Shown here in pieces: positions 43,426-51,684 of a DNA stretch of 64,000 bases. Every line of letters starts with the position of its first letter. Within the stretch, counting starts at the first letter, position 1. Source of the DNA: Flavobacterium aciduliphilum (GTDB lineage: Bacteria > Bacteroidota > Bacteroidia > Flavobacteriales > Flavobacteriaceae); assembly GCF_003268855.1 (NCBI RefSeq), contig NZ_QLSZ01000003.1:62001-126000 (forward strand), read 5' to 3'. The notes under the pieces are model-generated. The model was not told the DNA's origin and searched no databases. It was given only the letters and a program-made list of their open reading frames with translations. Made by a program: the position numbers and the translations under genes.

Positions 43426-43842
43426 TTAAATTACCTCTATTCCATCAGTGATTTTTAATTCAATATTGTAGTAGTTAAAATCGTGTTTATTCCCTTTCAC
43501 TTTTTCAATAATATTTAAGGTCATGTCCTTTTGCTTGACGGGAGGAAAATAAAGCGAAAAGTATTGCCAATCTTTTTTCGATTTAAAATTATGCTTGGCA
43601 GGCGCAATAGTAATGCCCTCGGCTTTAATCAGGGTGTACCGTTCTTTGGTCGCTACATTTTCGATGAAAGTATCGGCTGCAATTTTAATCCAACCTCCGT
43701 TGATGTACATGTTCGTCGTGATGTATCCAAAATCTATTTTAGTAAATTCTGGGAATAAATGAATGCGTAATAATACGGGATTAGAATCTCCATGACCAAA
43801 CACATTAAGATGAAACACTAACTTTTTGCTGTTTTTTATCAT
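43426..43842 (-). CDS. Hypothetical protein, paralogue of the 45988 gene
   Basis: 138 residues, mostly beta. The phrase YINGGWIKI, the stretch TIAPAKHNFKSKKDWQYFSLYFPP and IIEKVKG match the protein at 45988 (YINGGWIQI, PIAPAKYYFKSKGQVHHFSLIFPA, IIEKLAEG), so the two are clearly paralogous, about 35-40 percent alike by eye. The gene follows the WYL gene 43845-44822 by 2 bases on the same strand, so it is probably controlled with it. Function unknown. Confidence 0.75.
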   Translation of the reverse strand: MIKNSKKLVFHLNVFGHGDSNPVLLRIHLFPEFTKIDFGYITTNMYINGGWIKIAADTFIENVATKERYTLIKAEGITIAPAKHNFKSKKDWQYFSLYFPPVKQKDMTLNIIEKVKGNKHDFNYYNIELKITDGIEVI

Positions 43843-43844
43843 TT

Positions 43845-44822
43845 TTAGAGCGATTTAATTTGTTCTTTTAACCATAATGGATAAACAACTTTAAGATTAC
43901 TACCATAGGATCGAAACATACGGACAAGTTCCATACTAGGCACTACATTAATGGTAAAATAGCACGAACCCGATTCATTTTTTTCAGCAGTTTGACTTGG
44001 ATGAATAGGATAAGCTTCAAAATAGTTTGTTATAGAAATAGAAGTTAAAAAGGTGATGATTTGTTGCGCTTGATTTTCTATGGGATAAACACCATAAATA
44101 GCAGTGCAATAACGTTCTATCTCATCAGAATCAGATTCTATATATTTTTTTCTCAATCGGACCACTTCATACATTCGATCCAATCCAAAGGTTCTAATCG
44201 AATGGTGATGCTCGGAATACCCAATAAGATACCAGCGATTTTCAAATTCTTTCAAACGAATGGGATGCACAATAACAGATTTAAATTCTCTTTTAGTATA
44301 AGAATAATGCACAAATGAAATCGGATTTTGATTTTTGCACGCATTAAATAGTATATTAAAGTTTTCATATCCTTTGGCTCCCTCAACATAATCAGTCTGA
44401 ATTATTTTTCGTTTGGTATCACTATCAGGAAACTCTTCTTTGTAGGTCGCCAAAATCTTTTGAATGGCATCACTAAAACGCTCATTAATTCTATTACCAC
44501 CCCCAAGATTTTTAACCAAATCGAGTGCTTCTTTGATACTTGAAATGTCATTATCCGTCAAAGGTATAGAATTGATGGAATAATTGGGATTGGAATAATA
44601 ATAACCTAGATTTTTTCTACAATAGACAATCGGAGCTTCAAAAACCTCCGATTGTTTCATGTTTCTAATATCTTTTTCTAAAGTATCTAGTGAAGGTGTT
44701 TTGTCTAGACTTCGTTCGCAAGCTTCTTGAATATCCAATAATGTGGGATAAGGTCTGAAAGTGTTTTTGAGCATTTTATCAATTACCCGATACCTGCTAT
44801 AGGCTGATTTTGAGACATCCAT
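43845..44822 (-). CDS. WYL-domain regulator (third in the window)
   Basis: 325 residues from ATG 44822 (longer in-frame starts exist up to 44900 but add a hydrophobic non-HTH segment). The N-terminus SAYSRYRVIDKMLKNTFRPYPTLLDIQEACERSL...LDTLEKDIRNMK is the winged HTH. The WYL part is at about 175-245, with PISFVHYSYTKREFKS, VIVHPIRLKEFENRWYLIGY and IRTFGLDRM. A WCX-like C-terminus follows. The 10-base motif GTACGGAGTG lies 33 bases upstream of its start (44856-44865) and recurs upstream of the paralogue 45988, which makes it a candidate binding site. Confidence 0.88.
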   Translation of the reverse strand: MDVSKSAYSRYRVIDKMLKNTFRPYPTLLDIQEACERSLDKTPSLDTLEKDIRNMKQSEVFEAPIVYCRKNLGYYYSNPNYSINSIPLTDNDISSIKEALDLVKNLGGGNRINERFSDAIQKILATYKEEFPDSDTKRKIIQTDYVEGAKGYENFNILFNACKNQNPISFVHYSYTKREFKSVIVHPIRLKEFENRWYLIGYSEHHHSIRTFGLDRMYEVVRLRKKYIESDSDEIERYCTAIYGVYPIENQAQQIITFLTSISITNYFEAYPIHPSQTAEKNESGSCYFTINVVPSMELVRMFRSYGSNLKVVYPLWLKEQIKSL

Positions 44823-44855
44823 AGTTAAATTTTTTATAAAAATACATAAAAAAAT

Positions 44856-44865
44856 CACTCCGTAC
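44856..44865 (-). promoter_or_regulatory. Motif GTACGGAGTG upstream of the WYL/43426 unit
   Basis: On the minus strand this 10-base sequence begins 43 bases and ends 33 bases before the WYL start codon. The identical sequence lies upstream of the paralogous gene 45988 at 45939-45948, in the same orientation relative to its gene. Shared position and perfect identity suggest a common regulator, perhaps the WYL protein itself. Confidence 0.5.
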
Positions 44866-44995
44866 AACAGTTGCGGTTTGACTATAAATCTTTGCCTCAT
44901 AATTTTAAAACAATACGTTCATGTTTTCTAAAAATTAACGAATTACATCAACCGAAAAAGAGCACCAAAAATTAACAACAAAGTAAACCTATACT

Positions 44996-45008
44996 ACTGA
45001 AATTCAGT
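44996..45008. promoter_or_regulatory. 13-bp perfect palindrome upstream of the small HTH gene
   Basis: ACTGAAATTCAGT is a perfect palindrome around one central base, ending 28 bases ahead of ATG 45037, and is followed by further TTTCAG repeats. It may be the operator of the small HTH protein. Short enough to arise by chance in AT-rich DNA. Confidence 0.4.
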
Positions 45009-45036
45009 TTCAGTTTCAAGTTATATAATTGCAAAA

Positions 45037-45258
45037 ATGGATGTACGAATAATAATAAGATTAGACCACCTCATAATCAATGAGATGACAGGAAGCCCTA
45101 AACAATTGGCTTCCAAATTGGGTATTACCGAAAGAAGTGTGTACAACTATATTTCTTTTATGAAAAAAGAAATGAATGCCCCTATTAAGTATGATTACCA
45201 AATACAATCATACATCTATTATGATGACTGGGAATTTAAATTAAGTAATTCAAAATAA
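45037..45258 (+). CDS. Small helix-turn-helix protein, 73 residues
   Basis: A stand-alone HTH: RLDHLIINEMTGSPKQLASKLGITERSVYNYISFMKKEMNAPIKYD. The helix pair QLASKLGI and RSVYNYISFMKK is that of DeoR/WYL-type N-terminal domains, with no ligand-binding domain attached. This is typical of small Bacteroidota DNA-binding proteins. Sited between the WYL gene and a lipoprotein. A perfect palindrome lies 28 bases upstream. Confidence 0.8.
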   Translation: MDVRIIIRLDHLIINEMTGSPKQLASKLGITERSVYNYISFMKKEMNAPIKYDYQIQSYIYYDDWEFKLSNSK

Positions 45259-45340
45259 AAAGTGGAGTTCAGAAACCACTATAATCAACGAGGCCGAACC
45301 GAAAAGCCAGAAGAGTAGGAAAATTAAATGATTATATATT

Positions 45341-45871
45341 ATGAAAAAAACATTGTTTAAAACAAGTATTGTAATGCTTATTGCATTAATCACGATGAGT
45401 TGCTCCAAAGATGGGGCTACGGGACCTGCTGGACCTGCTGGAGCTAATGGGACTAACGGAACCAATGGTAATGCTAATGTAATTGGAACAAATTCGTTTA
45501 CAACAACATCAAGTAACTGGACATCAGGAGGTGGAGGTGTTTTTTGGACTGCCAACTTAACTGGGGCTACTTCTATAACTCAGAATATTGTAGACAAAGG
45601 GATTGTATCAGTATTCAGAATGTATACGGTGAATGGAGCAACTCAATGGTCTCCTTTACCAGATACAAATATAAATCAAAACCTTTCTTTCAGTTATGGT
45701 GTTGGAACTATATCTTTTTTAATGCAGAGTACTAATGCAACAGCAATTGCAAATCCAGGAGCAATTACTTTAAGATATGTTGTCATTTCTCCCTCTAACA
45801 AAAGGGCACACCCAAACACCAATTGGAATAATTATGAAGAAGTAAAAGAAGTACTTCATCTTCAAGATTAA
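45341..45871 (+). CDS. Collagen-like lipoprotein, 176 residues
   Basis: Signal with lipobox ITMSCSK (Cys 21), followed by collagen-type Gly-x-y triplets (DGATGPAGPAGANGTNGTNGN). A domain rich in Thr, Ser and Asn follows (GGGVFWTANLTG, SFSYGVGTISFLM). This type, a short collagen-like stretch on a lipoprotein, is common in Bacteroidota surface proteins. Its own promoter is likely, and a rho-independent terminator follows. Confidence 0.88.
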   Translation: MKKTLFKTSIVMLIALITMSCSKDGATGPAGPAGANGTNGTNGNANVIGTNSFTTTSSNWTSGGGGVFWTANLTGATSITQNIVDKGIVSVFRMYTVNGATQWSPLPDTNINQNLSFSYGVGTISFLMQSTNATAIANPGAITLRYVVISPSNKRAHPNTNWNNYEEVKEVLHLQD

Positions 45872-45886
45872 ACTTTTCAAAATCAG

Positions 45887-45915
45887 TGCCTCATGAATTT
45901 GAGGCATTTTTTTTA
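45887..45915 (+). terminator. Rho-independent terminator
   Basis: The 7-bp stem TGCCTCA/TGAGGCA (45887-45893 and 45900-45906) with a 6-base loop, followed by a run of eight T. It ends the lipoprotein transcript. Confidence 0.9.
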
Positions 45916-45938
45916 TTTTTTTTCACTCCTTATTTATA

Positions 45939-45948
45939 GTACGGAGTG
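45939..45948 (+). promoter_or_regulatory. Second copy of motif GTACGGAGTG upstream of 45988
   Basis: Identical to the motif at 44856-44865 and 39 bases ahead of the ATG at 45988. It also pairs with CACTCC at 45924-45929 as an inverted repeat with a 13-base spacer. Confidence 0.5.
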
Positions 45949-45987
45949 CCCTACTAATTTTGTCTCATAAAAGTAAAATAGAAAATA

Positions 45988-46455
45988 ATGAAAACAAATT
46001 TTAAAAACGAAACACTCGAAGAAGTGTTAACAAAACCCGAATCGTATGTATTCGAAAACCCTATTTCACAATACACTCCAAACGAACATTTGGGTATTGA
46101 AAAAATTAGTTTAGAGGATGACTTCACCAGAATTGACTTTGTATACATAGCACCAAAGCAATACATCAATGGTGGTTGGATTCAAATTGATGCGGGTTGC
46201 TTTATTAGACCTATAGGTTCAGAAGTGCGTTATAAAATGGTTAGCACCATCAATATTCCAATAGCTCCTGCAAAATATTACTTCAAAAGTAAAGGTCAGG
46301 TACATCATTTCTCTTTGATTTTTCCAGCCTTACCAAAGAACGTAAAGCAAATTGATATCATTGAAAAATTGGCAGAAGGCACATTCTTTAATTTTTTCAG
46401 AGTAGCATTGCAACATAATGCACCAACATTAATTAGAATTATAAACGAGAATTAA
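45988..46455 (+). CDS. Hypothetical protein, paralogue of 43426
   Basis: 155 residues. It shares the core YINGGW, PIAPAKYYFKSKG and IDIIEKL with the 43426 protein; the N-terminal 35 residues differ. Its start ATG 45988 is followed without gap problems by the next gene, whose ATG is 2 bases after the stop. The two paralogues stand near the same shared motif. Role unknown; the beta-rich fold might be a carrier or a binding protein. Confidence 0.75.
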   Translation: MKTNFKNETLEEVLTKPESYVFENPISQYTPNEHLGIEKISLEDDFTRIDFVYIAPKQYINGGWIQIDAGCFIRPIGSEVRYKMVSTINIPIAPAKYYFKSKGQVHHFSLIFPALPKNVKQIDIIEKLAEGTFFNFFRVALQHNAPTLIRIINEN

Positions 46456-46457
46456 AA

Positions 46458-46889
46458 ATGATAGCACCTTTTAAACTAGGACAAATTGTACGATTCAAAA
46501 CCTACAAACGACACCAAGAGGAAAAAGAAGCCTATTTTGTGGTTTACAGAGAACAAGACGATTCCAACGAATTGGCGCTTTATGTCTTAAATTCCAACAG
46601 ACTTTATGAATCAAGAACCATTATCATACCAGAATATCCTGAAGAAGATTTACAAAGAATTGACCTAAAACCAAGTGATTTAATTAATCAAGAAATCACC
46701 ATAACCGACCATCTATTTCATGATGTTGTGGTGGGCGTAGCGGTGTATTTTGAAGGGGATAATAAAAGTATCAGTTTTACTAAAGTAGGAGATTTTCTGG
46801 TTTCTAATGTGACGTTTGAATTTAGCTCCACTATCAAGCACCGACTAAAAGGAAAGATACAAATAGACTTAACCCTACCGCTTGAGTAA
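46458..46889 (+). CDS. Hypothetical protein, 143 residues
   Basis: Starts 2 bases after the previous stop, so it is in the same operon. The sequence begins APFKLGQIVRFKTYKRHQEEKEAYFVVYREQDDSNELALYVLN, a small SH3-like beta-barrel pattern as in proteins that start with a KLGQxVRFK hook. It ends with a strand pair (RLKGKIQIDLTLPLE). No signal peptide. Function unknown. Confidence 0.65.
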   Translation: MIAPFKLGQIVRFKTYKRHQEEKEAYFVVYREQDDSNELALYVLNSNRLYESRTIIIPEYPEEDLQRIDLKPSDLINQEITITDHLFHDVVVGVAVYFEGDNKSISFTKVGDFLVSNVTFEFSSTIKHRLKGKIQIDLTLPLE

Positions 46890-46905
46890 TAATTCAATTA
46901 AAAAA

Positions 46906-47361
46906 ATGAACCATTTAAAAACAATACTAGAATACTATCTATTGGGTGTCGTAGGTGCGCTCATTGTAATGGGGTTTATTCATATTTATGGGCTCCTGTT
47001 TGATACCTTTTATGCCTATCCAGCTTTAGAACTCCTTATAAAGACACCCTTGACTGCAGGTTTGCCCTTTGGAACGCTATTATGGATAGGAAACACCATC
47101 ACTAAGTTGCCAAAAACGCAAAACATATATGTAAAAGTACTACTCAAAGCATTAACTTACTATGGGATTGGTTTTATTGTTGGACTACTCCTACTCATTT
47201 TTATTGAATTATATATTTTTGTTTTTAACGAACCCTATTACTATGCTACGGTAGCAAACATCATCGCTTTTGCGCTCTTACTCGCGTTGCCTTTTTCGGT
47301 ATTGGTTCGTGTGGCAAAAAAGTTAATCGATGAGAATACAATTAAATCAATTGAAAGGTAA
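46906..47361 (+). CDS. Integral membrane protein, about 151 residues
   Basis: Four hydrophobic segments (YYLLGVVGALIVMGFIHIYGLL, AGLPFGTLLWIG, TYYGIGFIVGLLLLIFIELYIFVF and NIIAFALLLALPFSVLV). ATG 46906 is preferred over TTG 46882, which would overlap the previous gene. It ends 31 bases short of the convergent 47393 gene. Small inner-membrane protein, function unknown. Confidence 0.65.
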   Translation: MNHLKTILEYYLLGVVGALIVMGFIHIYGLLFDTFYAYPALELLIKTPLTAGLPFGTLLWIGNTITKLPKTQNIYVKVLLKALTYYGIGFIVGLLLLIFIELYIFVFNEPYYYATVANIIAFALLLALPFSVLVRVAKKLIDENTIKSIER

Positions 47362-47392
47362 AGGTTGTACTAAAATCATAAACACTTTAAAA

Positions 47393-47668
47393 TCATTTGA
47401 TATTCAAATCCTTTTTTACTTTTTTACCTTCATGGGCGGTAATTAAAAACCCTACAACAAGATAAAATAATGTAAATAAAATCCAACCTCCCATTATTGA
47501 GGGATAATACATGGGAACTAACAAAAAAACAAAATCCATTATAACACTTTTAAAAACAAAATAGCGTTCAAAATTAATTTTGTGATGGACTAAATTAGTT
47601 AATAAACTCAACCAACCTAGTGTAGAAAAAAAGTTTAACAGCACTAAGATTAAAATAACGAGATACAT
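47393..47668 (-). CDS. Small membrane protein, 91 residues
   Basis: Three hydrophobic segments (YLVILILVLLNFFSTLGWLSLL, SVIMDFVFLLVPMYY and GGWILFTLFYLVVGFLIT) and a charged tail. It is the last gene of a minus-strand unit beginning at 49771, 23 bases after the 48483 gene. Unknown function. Confidence 0.65.
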   Translation of the reverse strand: MYLVILILVLLNFFSTLGWLSLLTNLVHHKINFERYFVFKSVIMDFVFLLVPMYYPSIMGGWILFTLFYLVVGFLITAHEGKKVKKDLNIK

Positions 47669-47691
47669 AATTTTGGAATTAAAAATTAAAA

Positions 47692-48483
47692 CTATAGTTT
47701 AGAATATTGGTCTAAAAAAGAAAGTTCCTCCTGTTTCAATGTTTCTAAACCTTTCAAATAGATTTTGTCCAGAATAGAGTTGAGTATATCTTCGGCATCT
47801 ATCAAGCGTTCATTGATTGGTTTCACCCTATCTAAAAAAACAAGATAGCGTTCGTTCCATCCTAAAAATTCTTGACCATCATCATTAATAAAAACAAAAA
47901 CGATGGGTAATAAATCTTTATAATAGATGGTTTGCAAAACTAAAGTATCTTTATTTTCTAGGGTATCAAAAAAGTAAATAGGAGTATGATAACGATTAGC
48001 AATAGTAGTTGGTGATATTGCCAATGGTCCTGTGACTTTCAAGAAAGCATTAACAAGCGAAAAAGAAAACAACCTTTTGTTTTCTTTATTTAATATAGCT
48101 TGATGATTCAAATCAAATAAATCAGCATCCAATTTGAGTGACTTATTTTTGTAAAGCTCCTTTTCAATAACAGCAAAGAGAGAATTATCAATAATTGGAG
48201 TATAATTTTCTTGTAAATTTTCAAATCCTCCTAATTGAAATTTTTCATGGGATTGCTGGTGTCTTTTAGAACCAATTAAAAAATCATTATCAATATAGAT
48301 TAAATGTGAATTTTCTTCGTCATTTACATCATCATGTAATTTTTTATACAAAACACTTAGATAAGGCTCAAATCGATTAACAACACTAGAAGTAATGCAT
48401 AAATTTTTAAATTCAATTGGTGAAAGATTTAATAAATCAATACAAATAACCGAAGAAACAGCAGAAGAATAAGTAGAAACCAT
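47692..48483 (-). CDS. Hypothetical protein with C-terminal DUF6576-like motif, paralogue of 48980
   Basis: 263 residues from ATG 48483. An in-frame TTG at 48534 would extend it through a promoter-like sequence (TACATTTG at 48509-48516), so ATG is preferred. The end of the protein reads ILDKIYLKGLETLKQEELSFLDQY. This is the short ILxKIxxxGxxxLxxxExxFL motif found at the C-terminus of Bacteroidota rhomboid proteins (DUF6576) and shared with 48980. The middle contains YFFDTLENKDTLVLQTIYYKDLLPIVFVFI. Likely a sister of 48980 by duplication. Confidence 0.7.
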   Translation of the reverse strand: MVSTYSSAVSSVICIDLLNLSPIEFKNLCITSSVVNRFEPYLSVLYKKLHDDVNDEENSHLIYIDNDFLIGSKRHQQSHEKFQLGGFENLQENYTPIIDNSLFAVIEKELYKNKSLKLDADLFDLNHQAILNKENKRLFSFSLVNAFLKVTGPLAISPTTIANRYHTPIYFFDTLENKDTLVLQTIYYKDLLPIVFVFINDDGQEFLGWNERYLVFLDRVKPINERLIDAEDILNSILDKIYLKGLETLKQEELSFLDQYSKL

Positions 48484-48508
48484 ACTAATTGATTTAAAGA
48501 TTATGTGG

Positions 48509-48545
48509 CAAATGTACAATTTGGAGTTAGCCAAAAAATGGCAAA
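48509..48545 (-). promoter_or_regulatory. Promoter-like sequence with paired TGGCAAA motifs
   Basis: On the minus strand TACATTTG (48509-48516) is a perfect -7 box, with TTTG (48532-48535) 15 bases upstream. TGGCAAA occurs at 48506-48512 and 48539-48545, 33 bases apart. The same pair, 32 apart, recurs at 49806-49812 and 49838-49844, near the 49771/49886 divergent start. Confidence 0.45.
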
Positions 48546-48557
48546 ATACTTTATTTC

Positions 48558-48935
48558 CTAATACCGCCTCTTAAAAACTAGGGTATCGTTTTTTAGTACT
48601 CGAAGTAAATGGTCGTCTTTTGTTAAAACATAGTTGCTATCTTGAAGTTCCATGGTAGTGGTATTGATAGTTTCTACAGCCATTGTTCCATTTTTCATTT
48701 TATGAATATAAACAGTAGGAAACAAAATGGCGGTACTCAAAGCATCACATTTTGTATTAAAATCTAGTTCAACCACTCGTGTGGTTTGCTTATTTTTATA
48801 GATTATAATTTCCATAAGTGATTGTTTTGGATTAAGGGTTTCCCAATGATCATAATAATGCTCGTTAAAAATAGACTTAGACTGAGCAAACAGGAAAGTG
48901 GTACACAGCAATAGGAATGAAATTATTTTTTTCAT
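48558..48935 (-). CDS. Secreted protein, 125 residues
   Basis: Signal peptide (MKKIISFLLLCTTFLFAQS), cleavage near 19. The mature part is a small beta protein (EIIIYKNKQTTRVVELDFNTKCDALSTAILFPTVYIHKMKNGTMAVET) that ends KNDTLVFKRRY. No family recognised; looks like a small lipocalin-type fold. It lies between the two paralogues 47692 and 48980, on the same strand. Confidence 0.7.
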   Translation of the reverse strand: MKKIISFLLLCTTFLFAQSKSIFNEHYYDHWETLNPKQSLMEIIIYKNKQTTRVVELDFNTKCDALSTAILFPTVYIHKMKNGTMAVETINTTTMELQDSNYVLTKDDHLLRVLKNDTLVFKRRY

Positions 48936-48979
48936 AAATAGATTAGAAAAGTTAAATAATATGAGATTGAGGCAAACAA

Positions 48980-49771
48980 CTATAAAGCATTCAAAAATTC
49001 CTTTTGAACATCGGTTAAATGCGCTATGCCATTGGTGTTAATTTTATCTAAAATGATATTCAAGGTTGCTTCTTTGTCAATACAATTGGCATTAATGGGC
49101 GGAATGTCTAATATAGATTGTATAAACACTGTAGACCAAGCGATATAAAGCTTAGAAGATTTGTTTTGTTTAAACCCAAAAGCTACAGGGACTCTGTTTT
49201 TAAAGTAAAGCTGATGCAGTTCTAATGAATTAATAATGGTAGGTTTTAATTCATCACAAAAAGACAAGGCTATATTCATTTTGTGTTCCATGTCAAAAAG
49301 AGAGATCGATAACTGTGAGAGGTCAAGATTGATGAAATCTTGTTGAAAGTCAAAGAACAATCTAGGGTTGCAATTTTTGTTTTCCTTTTCTAAAGCATTA
49401 AAAGTAGCTTCATTGAAATTGAAACTCGATTGAATGGTAATGGTTTCTAGGATGTCTTTTTCAAATGTTGGAGGATAGTTTATAGGCTGAATCATGTCTA
49501 AATGAAAATCGATAAAAGGAGCAACTTCTGAAGGATGGTTTATTGTTGTTCCCAAAAAAATGCAATCCCCATCAGCATAAACTCTTTTTATGAAAACTTC
49601 TTCAAGTGCATTCTTTTTCATTTGAGAATTTTCAAATTGGTCTTTCAATAATTCGATTTGCATTGAACAAAGGCCAGTGTGAAGAGCGTGATGAAATAAA
49701 TTTTCCCAAGTGGTGTTTTCAAGGTCAAAGCAAGTGATGTTTTGAGTCGGATTGAAGGTGGTAGTTTGCAT
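48980..49771 (-). CDS. Hypothetical protein, paralogue of 47692
   Basis: 263 residues. Similar length and layout to 47692, and the same C-terminal motif (ILDKINTNGIAHLTDVQKEFLNAL). Other common points are a strand-rich middle with LELHQLYFKNRVPVAFGF. No signal peptide. It starts at ATG 49771, close to the divergent 49886 gene, where the two share the region with paired TGGCAAA motifs. Function unknown. Confidence 0.7.
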   Translation of the reverse strand: MQTTTFNPTQNITCFDLENTTWENLFHHALHTGLCSMQIELLKDQFENSQMKKNALEEVFIKRVYADGDCIFLGTTINHPSEVAPFIDFHLDMIQPINYPPTFEKDILETITIQSSFNFNEATFNALEKENKNCNPRLFFDFQQDFINLDLSQLSISLFDMEHKMNIALSFCDELKPTIINSLELHQLYFKNRVPVAFGFKQNKSSKLYIAWSTVFIQSILDIPPINANCIDKEATLNIILDKINTNGIAHLTDVQKEFLNAL

Positions 49772-49885
49772 AAGAAGTTGGATTTAAGTTGGTGTGAATA
49801 AGAAGTGGCAAACTTAGAATTACAGCTCGCCAATAAATGGCAAAGTGATTTTATAATATTTGCTGAAATTTTAAAACAACTTACT

Positions 49886-50404
49886 ATGCCCATTCAAAAC
49901 ATTAAAGGAATGCTGATGGATTTTGCGCCACAACATGCAGAGGCAATAGCCGTATTTATGAGAACAGGATTCAACTCAAGACATGATGTTTGGTTAGAAA
50001 TACCAAACAAAAAAGAAAATCTAATCTCTTTGGATAGTTTAAGTGAACTACCCGAAAAACCATGGTTATTGACACACGATACTGTTTTTGAAATTAAAGA
50101 TGCCGTATATGAAAAGCTAAAATACTTATACATTTTTAGCAATCCCACAGACCAAAAAGCCTATTTAGGATTTGATACTATTAAAGATTGCATTACTAGA
50201 AGTTTGGATAGATTAAACTCATACCACATAAATTCTATTGCTTATATACTTATTCCAGCCACTGAAAATCCTGATAGGGTTAATACTAAAGAAGACGATG
50301 ATAAAAGTGCTACACTGATGAATGAATCCATTCAAAACTGGATGCTAAACAATAGAGAACTAGAGGTTTATTTGGTGGATAGGGTTGGTGGGTTTAAAGA
50401 ATAA
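49886..50404 (+). CDS. Hypothetical protein, possible macro-domain-like C-terminal half
   Basis: 172 residues from ATG 49886; the frame is open from 49805 but that part is promoter-like. The C-terminal half reads GFDTIKDCITRSLDRLNSYHINSIAYILIPATEN and ATLMNESIQNWMLNNRELEVYLVDR. This order of helix, strand, helix and strand resembles the end of macro domains (ECI...ALxxxxxxIKSIAFPLI...). The N-terminal sequence MPIQNIKGMLMDFAPQHAEA does not show a typical macro start. A weak assignment; otherwise unknown. Confidence 0.6.
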   Translation: MPIQNIKGMLMDFAPQHAEAIAVFMRTGFNSRHDVWLEIPNKKENLISLDSLSELPEKPWLLTHDTVFEIKDAVYEKLKYLYIFSNPTDQKAYLGFDTIKDCITRSLDRLNSYHINSIAYILIPATENPDRVNTKEDDDKSATLMNESIQNWMLNNRELEVYLVDRVGGFKE

Positions 50405-50415
50405 GTTATTATATT

Positions 50416-51162
50416 TTAACTTTTTAAACATTTATTTAGAACATTTTCAGGTATTTGTATTCCTAATAATTTTGCAATATGAATTGCATACTTGCAATCT
50501 GTAAAATCTTCAATATTACTTACAAACTTTTTGTTGCTATTTTCAAAATAATTTTTATGAAAAGCAAATAATGCTTTTTCTACAGTGACAACGTCTATTA
50601 AATTATTATTATTTTTAATAAAATTCATGTGATTCAAGACGATATCATAATTATGGTTATAAAGAAGTATTTTGGCATCTCTATATCCAAAACAACCAGC
50701 AATTTTAGCATCAACTATTGGTAAATTGCAATTACTCCAAAAATATGCATGCTTTCCAATATATGAAGGTCCAATTCCAAATATTTGTAAAAAATAATTT
50801 ACTGAATTTGAATTGTTTTGTGAAGCCAAATTAATACCATCTCTATAAATAGCTAGATTTTCTGGAAGCTCAATTAATTCTCTCGGAATTCTAATTTCTA
50901 TATTTCCATTTCTTAATGTTCTTGTTTTGGCAATATAAAACCATCGAGATTCACTCCCACCCCATTGATTAATTAAATCTATTGCATTTAAGATGTCTTC
51001 GTCTGTTAATATTTCTAGATTTACTATTCTAAGTATTTCTGCTACTAATTCATTCAGAGTGCCTGTAAAATCTGTATAATTAACATTCAGCGCTCTAGAA
51101 TTTCCTATATTTTCATGCCATCTGTTTGACCAATAGTTGAAATTAATATTTGGTATTTCCAT
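50416..51162 (-). CDS. Hypothetical protein with helix-hairpin-helix DNA-glycosylase-like segment
   Basis: 248 residues. The core LQIFGIGPSYIGKHAYFWSNCNLPIVDAKIAGCFGYRDAK looks like the helix-hairpin-helix and following Asp loop of HhH-GPD glycosylases (G-x-G-P-x-x-A...P-I-x-D-x-x). The flanks are helical. The usual catalytic Lys is not obvious, and D147-type Asp in PIVDAKI is the best candidate. No signal peptide. It may repair or sense damaged bases; assignment is moderate. It converges on the 49886 gene. Confidence 0.65.
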   Translation of the reverse strand: MEIPNINFNYWSNRWHENIGNSRALNVNYTDFTGTLNELVAEILRIVNLEILTDEDILNAIDLINQWGGSESRWFYIAKTRTLRNGNIEIRIPRELIELPENLAIYRDGINLASQNNSNSVNYFLQIFGIGPSYIGKHAYFWSNCNLPIVDAKIAGCFGYRDAKILLYNHNYDIVLNHMNFIKNNNNLIDVVTVEKALFAFHKNYFENSNKKFVSNIEDFTDCKYAIHIAKLLGIQIPENVLNKCLKS

Positions 51163-51199
51163 AAATTATTTTTTATTTAATTCTGTAAATATAAGATTT

Positions 51200-51682
51200 T
51201 TATTCTACTTGCATCATCATCTGACACATCATATCCTCAAACCCATGTTGTTTAAAATACTGATAGGCAATTTGGTTTTTAGCAAATACATGAAGCATAA
51301 GCTTTTTTACACTAAATTCCTTTGCCATTTTTTTGGCTTCCGCTATAAATAATTCACCAATACCTTGTTTTCTAAACTGTTCTTCAATCATCATATCGCC
51401 AATAACAAACAAGGGGTCAGAATTATACAATACCATAGCAAATCTTTCTATATAAATTGTTGCATACCCAACTACAACTTCGTTTTCTAACGCGACAAAA
51501 ACCTTCCTATCTGAAAAAGCTAATTCAATGGTTTCAGAAATAGTGGTTTCATATTCTTCAACCCAAAAATCAGTGTCTTTAAAAAATTCCGCATCCATTT
51601 CTTTATGGATGTCCATCAACGCTTTCCAGAGTTTTACAATGGGTTGAACATGTTCGGTTCTAGCTTCTTCAATAGTTATCAT
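51200..51682 (-). CDS. GNAT-family N-acetyltransferase
   Basis: 160 residues with the GNAT fold: EARTEHVQPIVKLWKALMD at the start, KVFVALENEVVVGYATIYIE as strand 4, MMIEEQFRKQGIGELFIAEAKKMAKE containing the acetyl-CoA-binding R/Q-x-x-G-x-G/A loop (QFRKQGIG), and KLMLHVFAKNQIAYQYFKQHGFED at the end. Complete. It should acetylate an amine substrate that cannot be predicted here. It follows a hypothetical gene by 2 bases on the same strand, so is probably co-transcribed. Confidence 0.92.
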   Translation of the reverse strand: MITIEEARTEHVQPIVKLWKALMDIHKEMDAEFFKDTDFWVEEYETTISETIELAFSDRKVFVALENEVVVGYATIYIERFAMVLYNSDPLFVIGDMMIEEQFRKQGIGELFIAEAKKMAKEFSVKKLMLHVFAKNQIAYQYFKQHGFEDMMCQMMMQVE

Positions 51683-51684
51683 AG

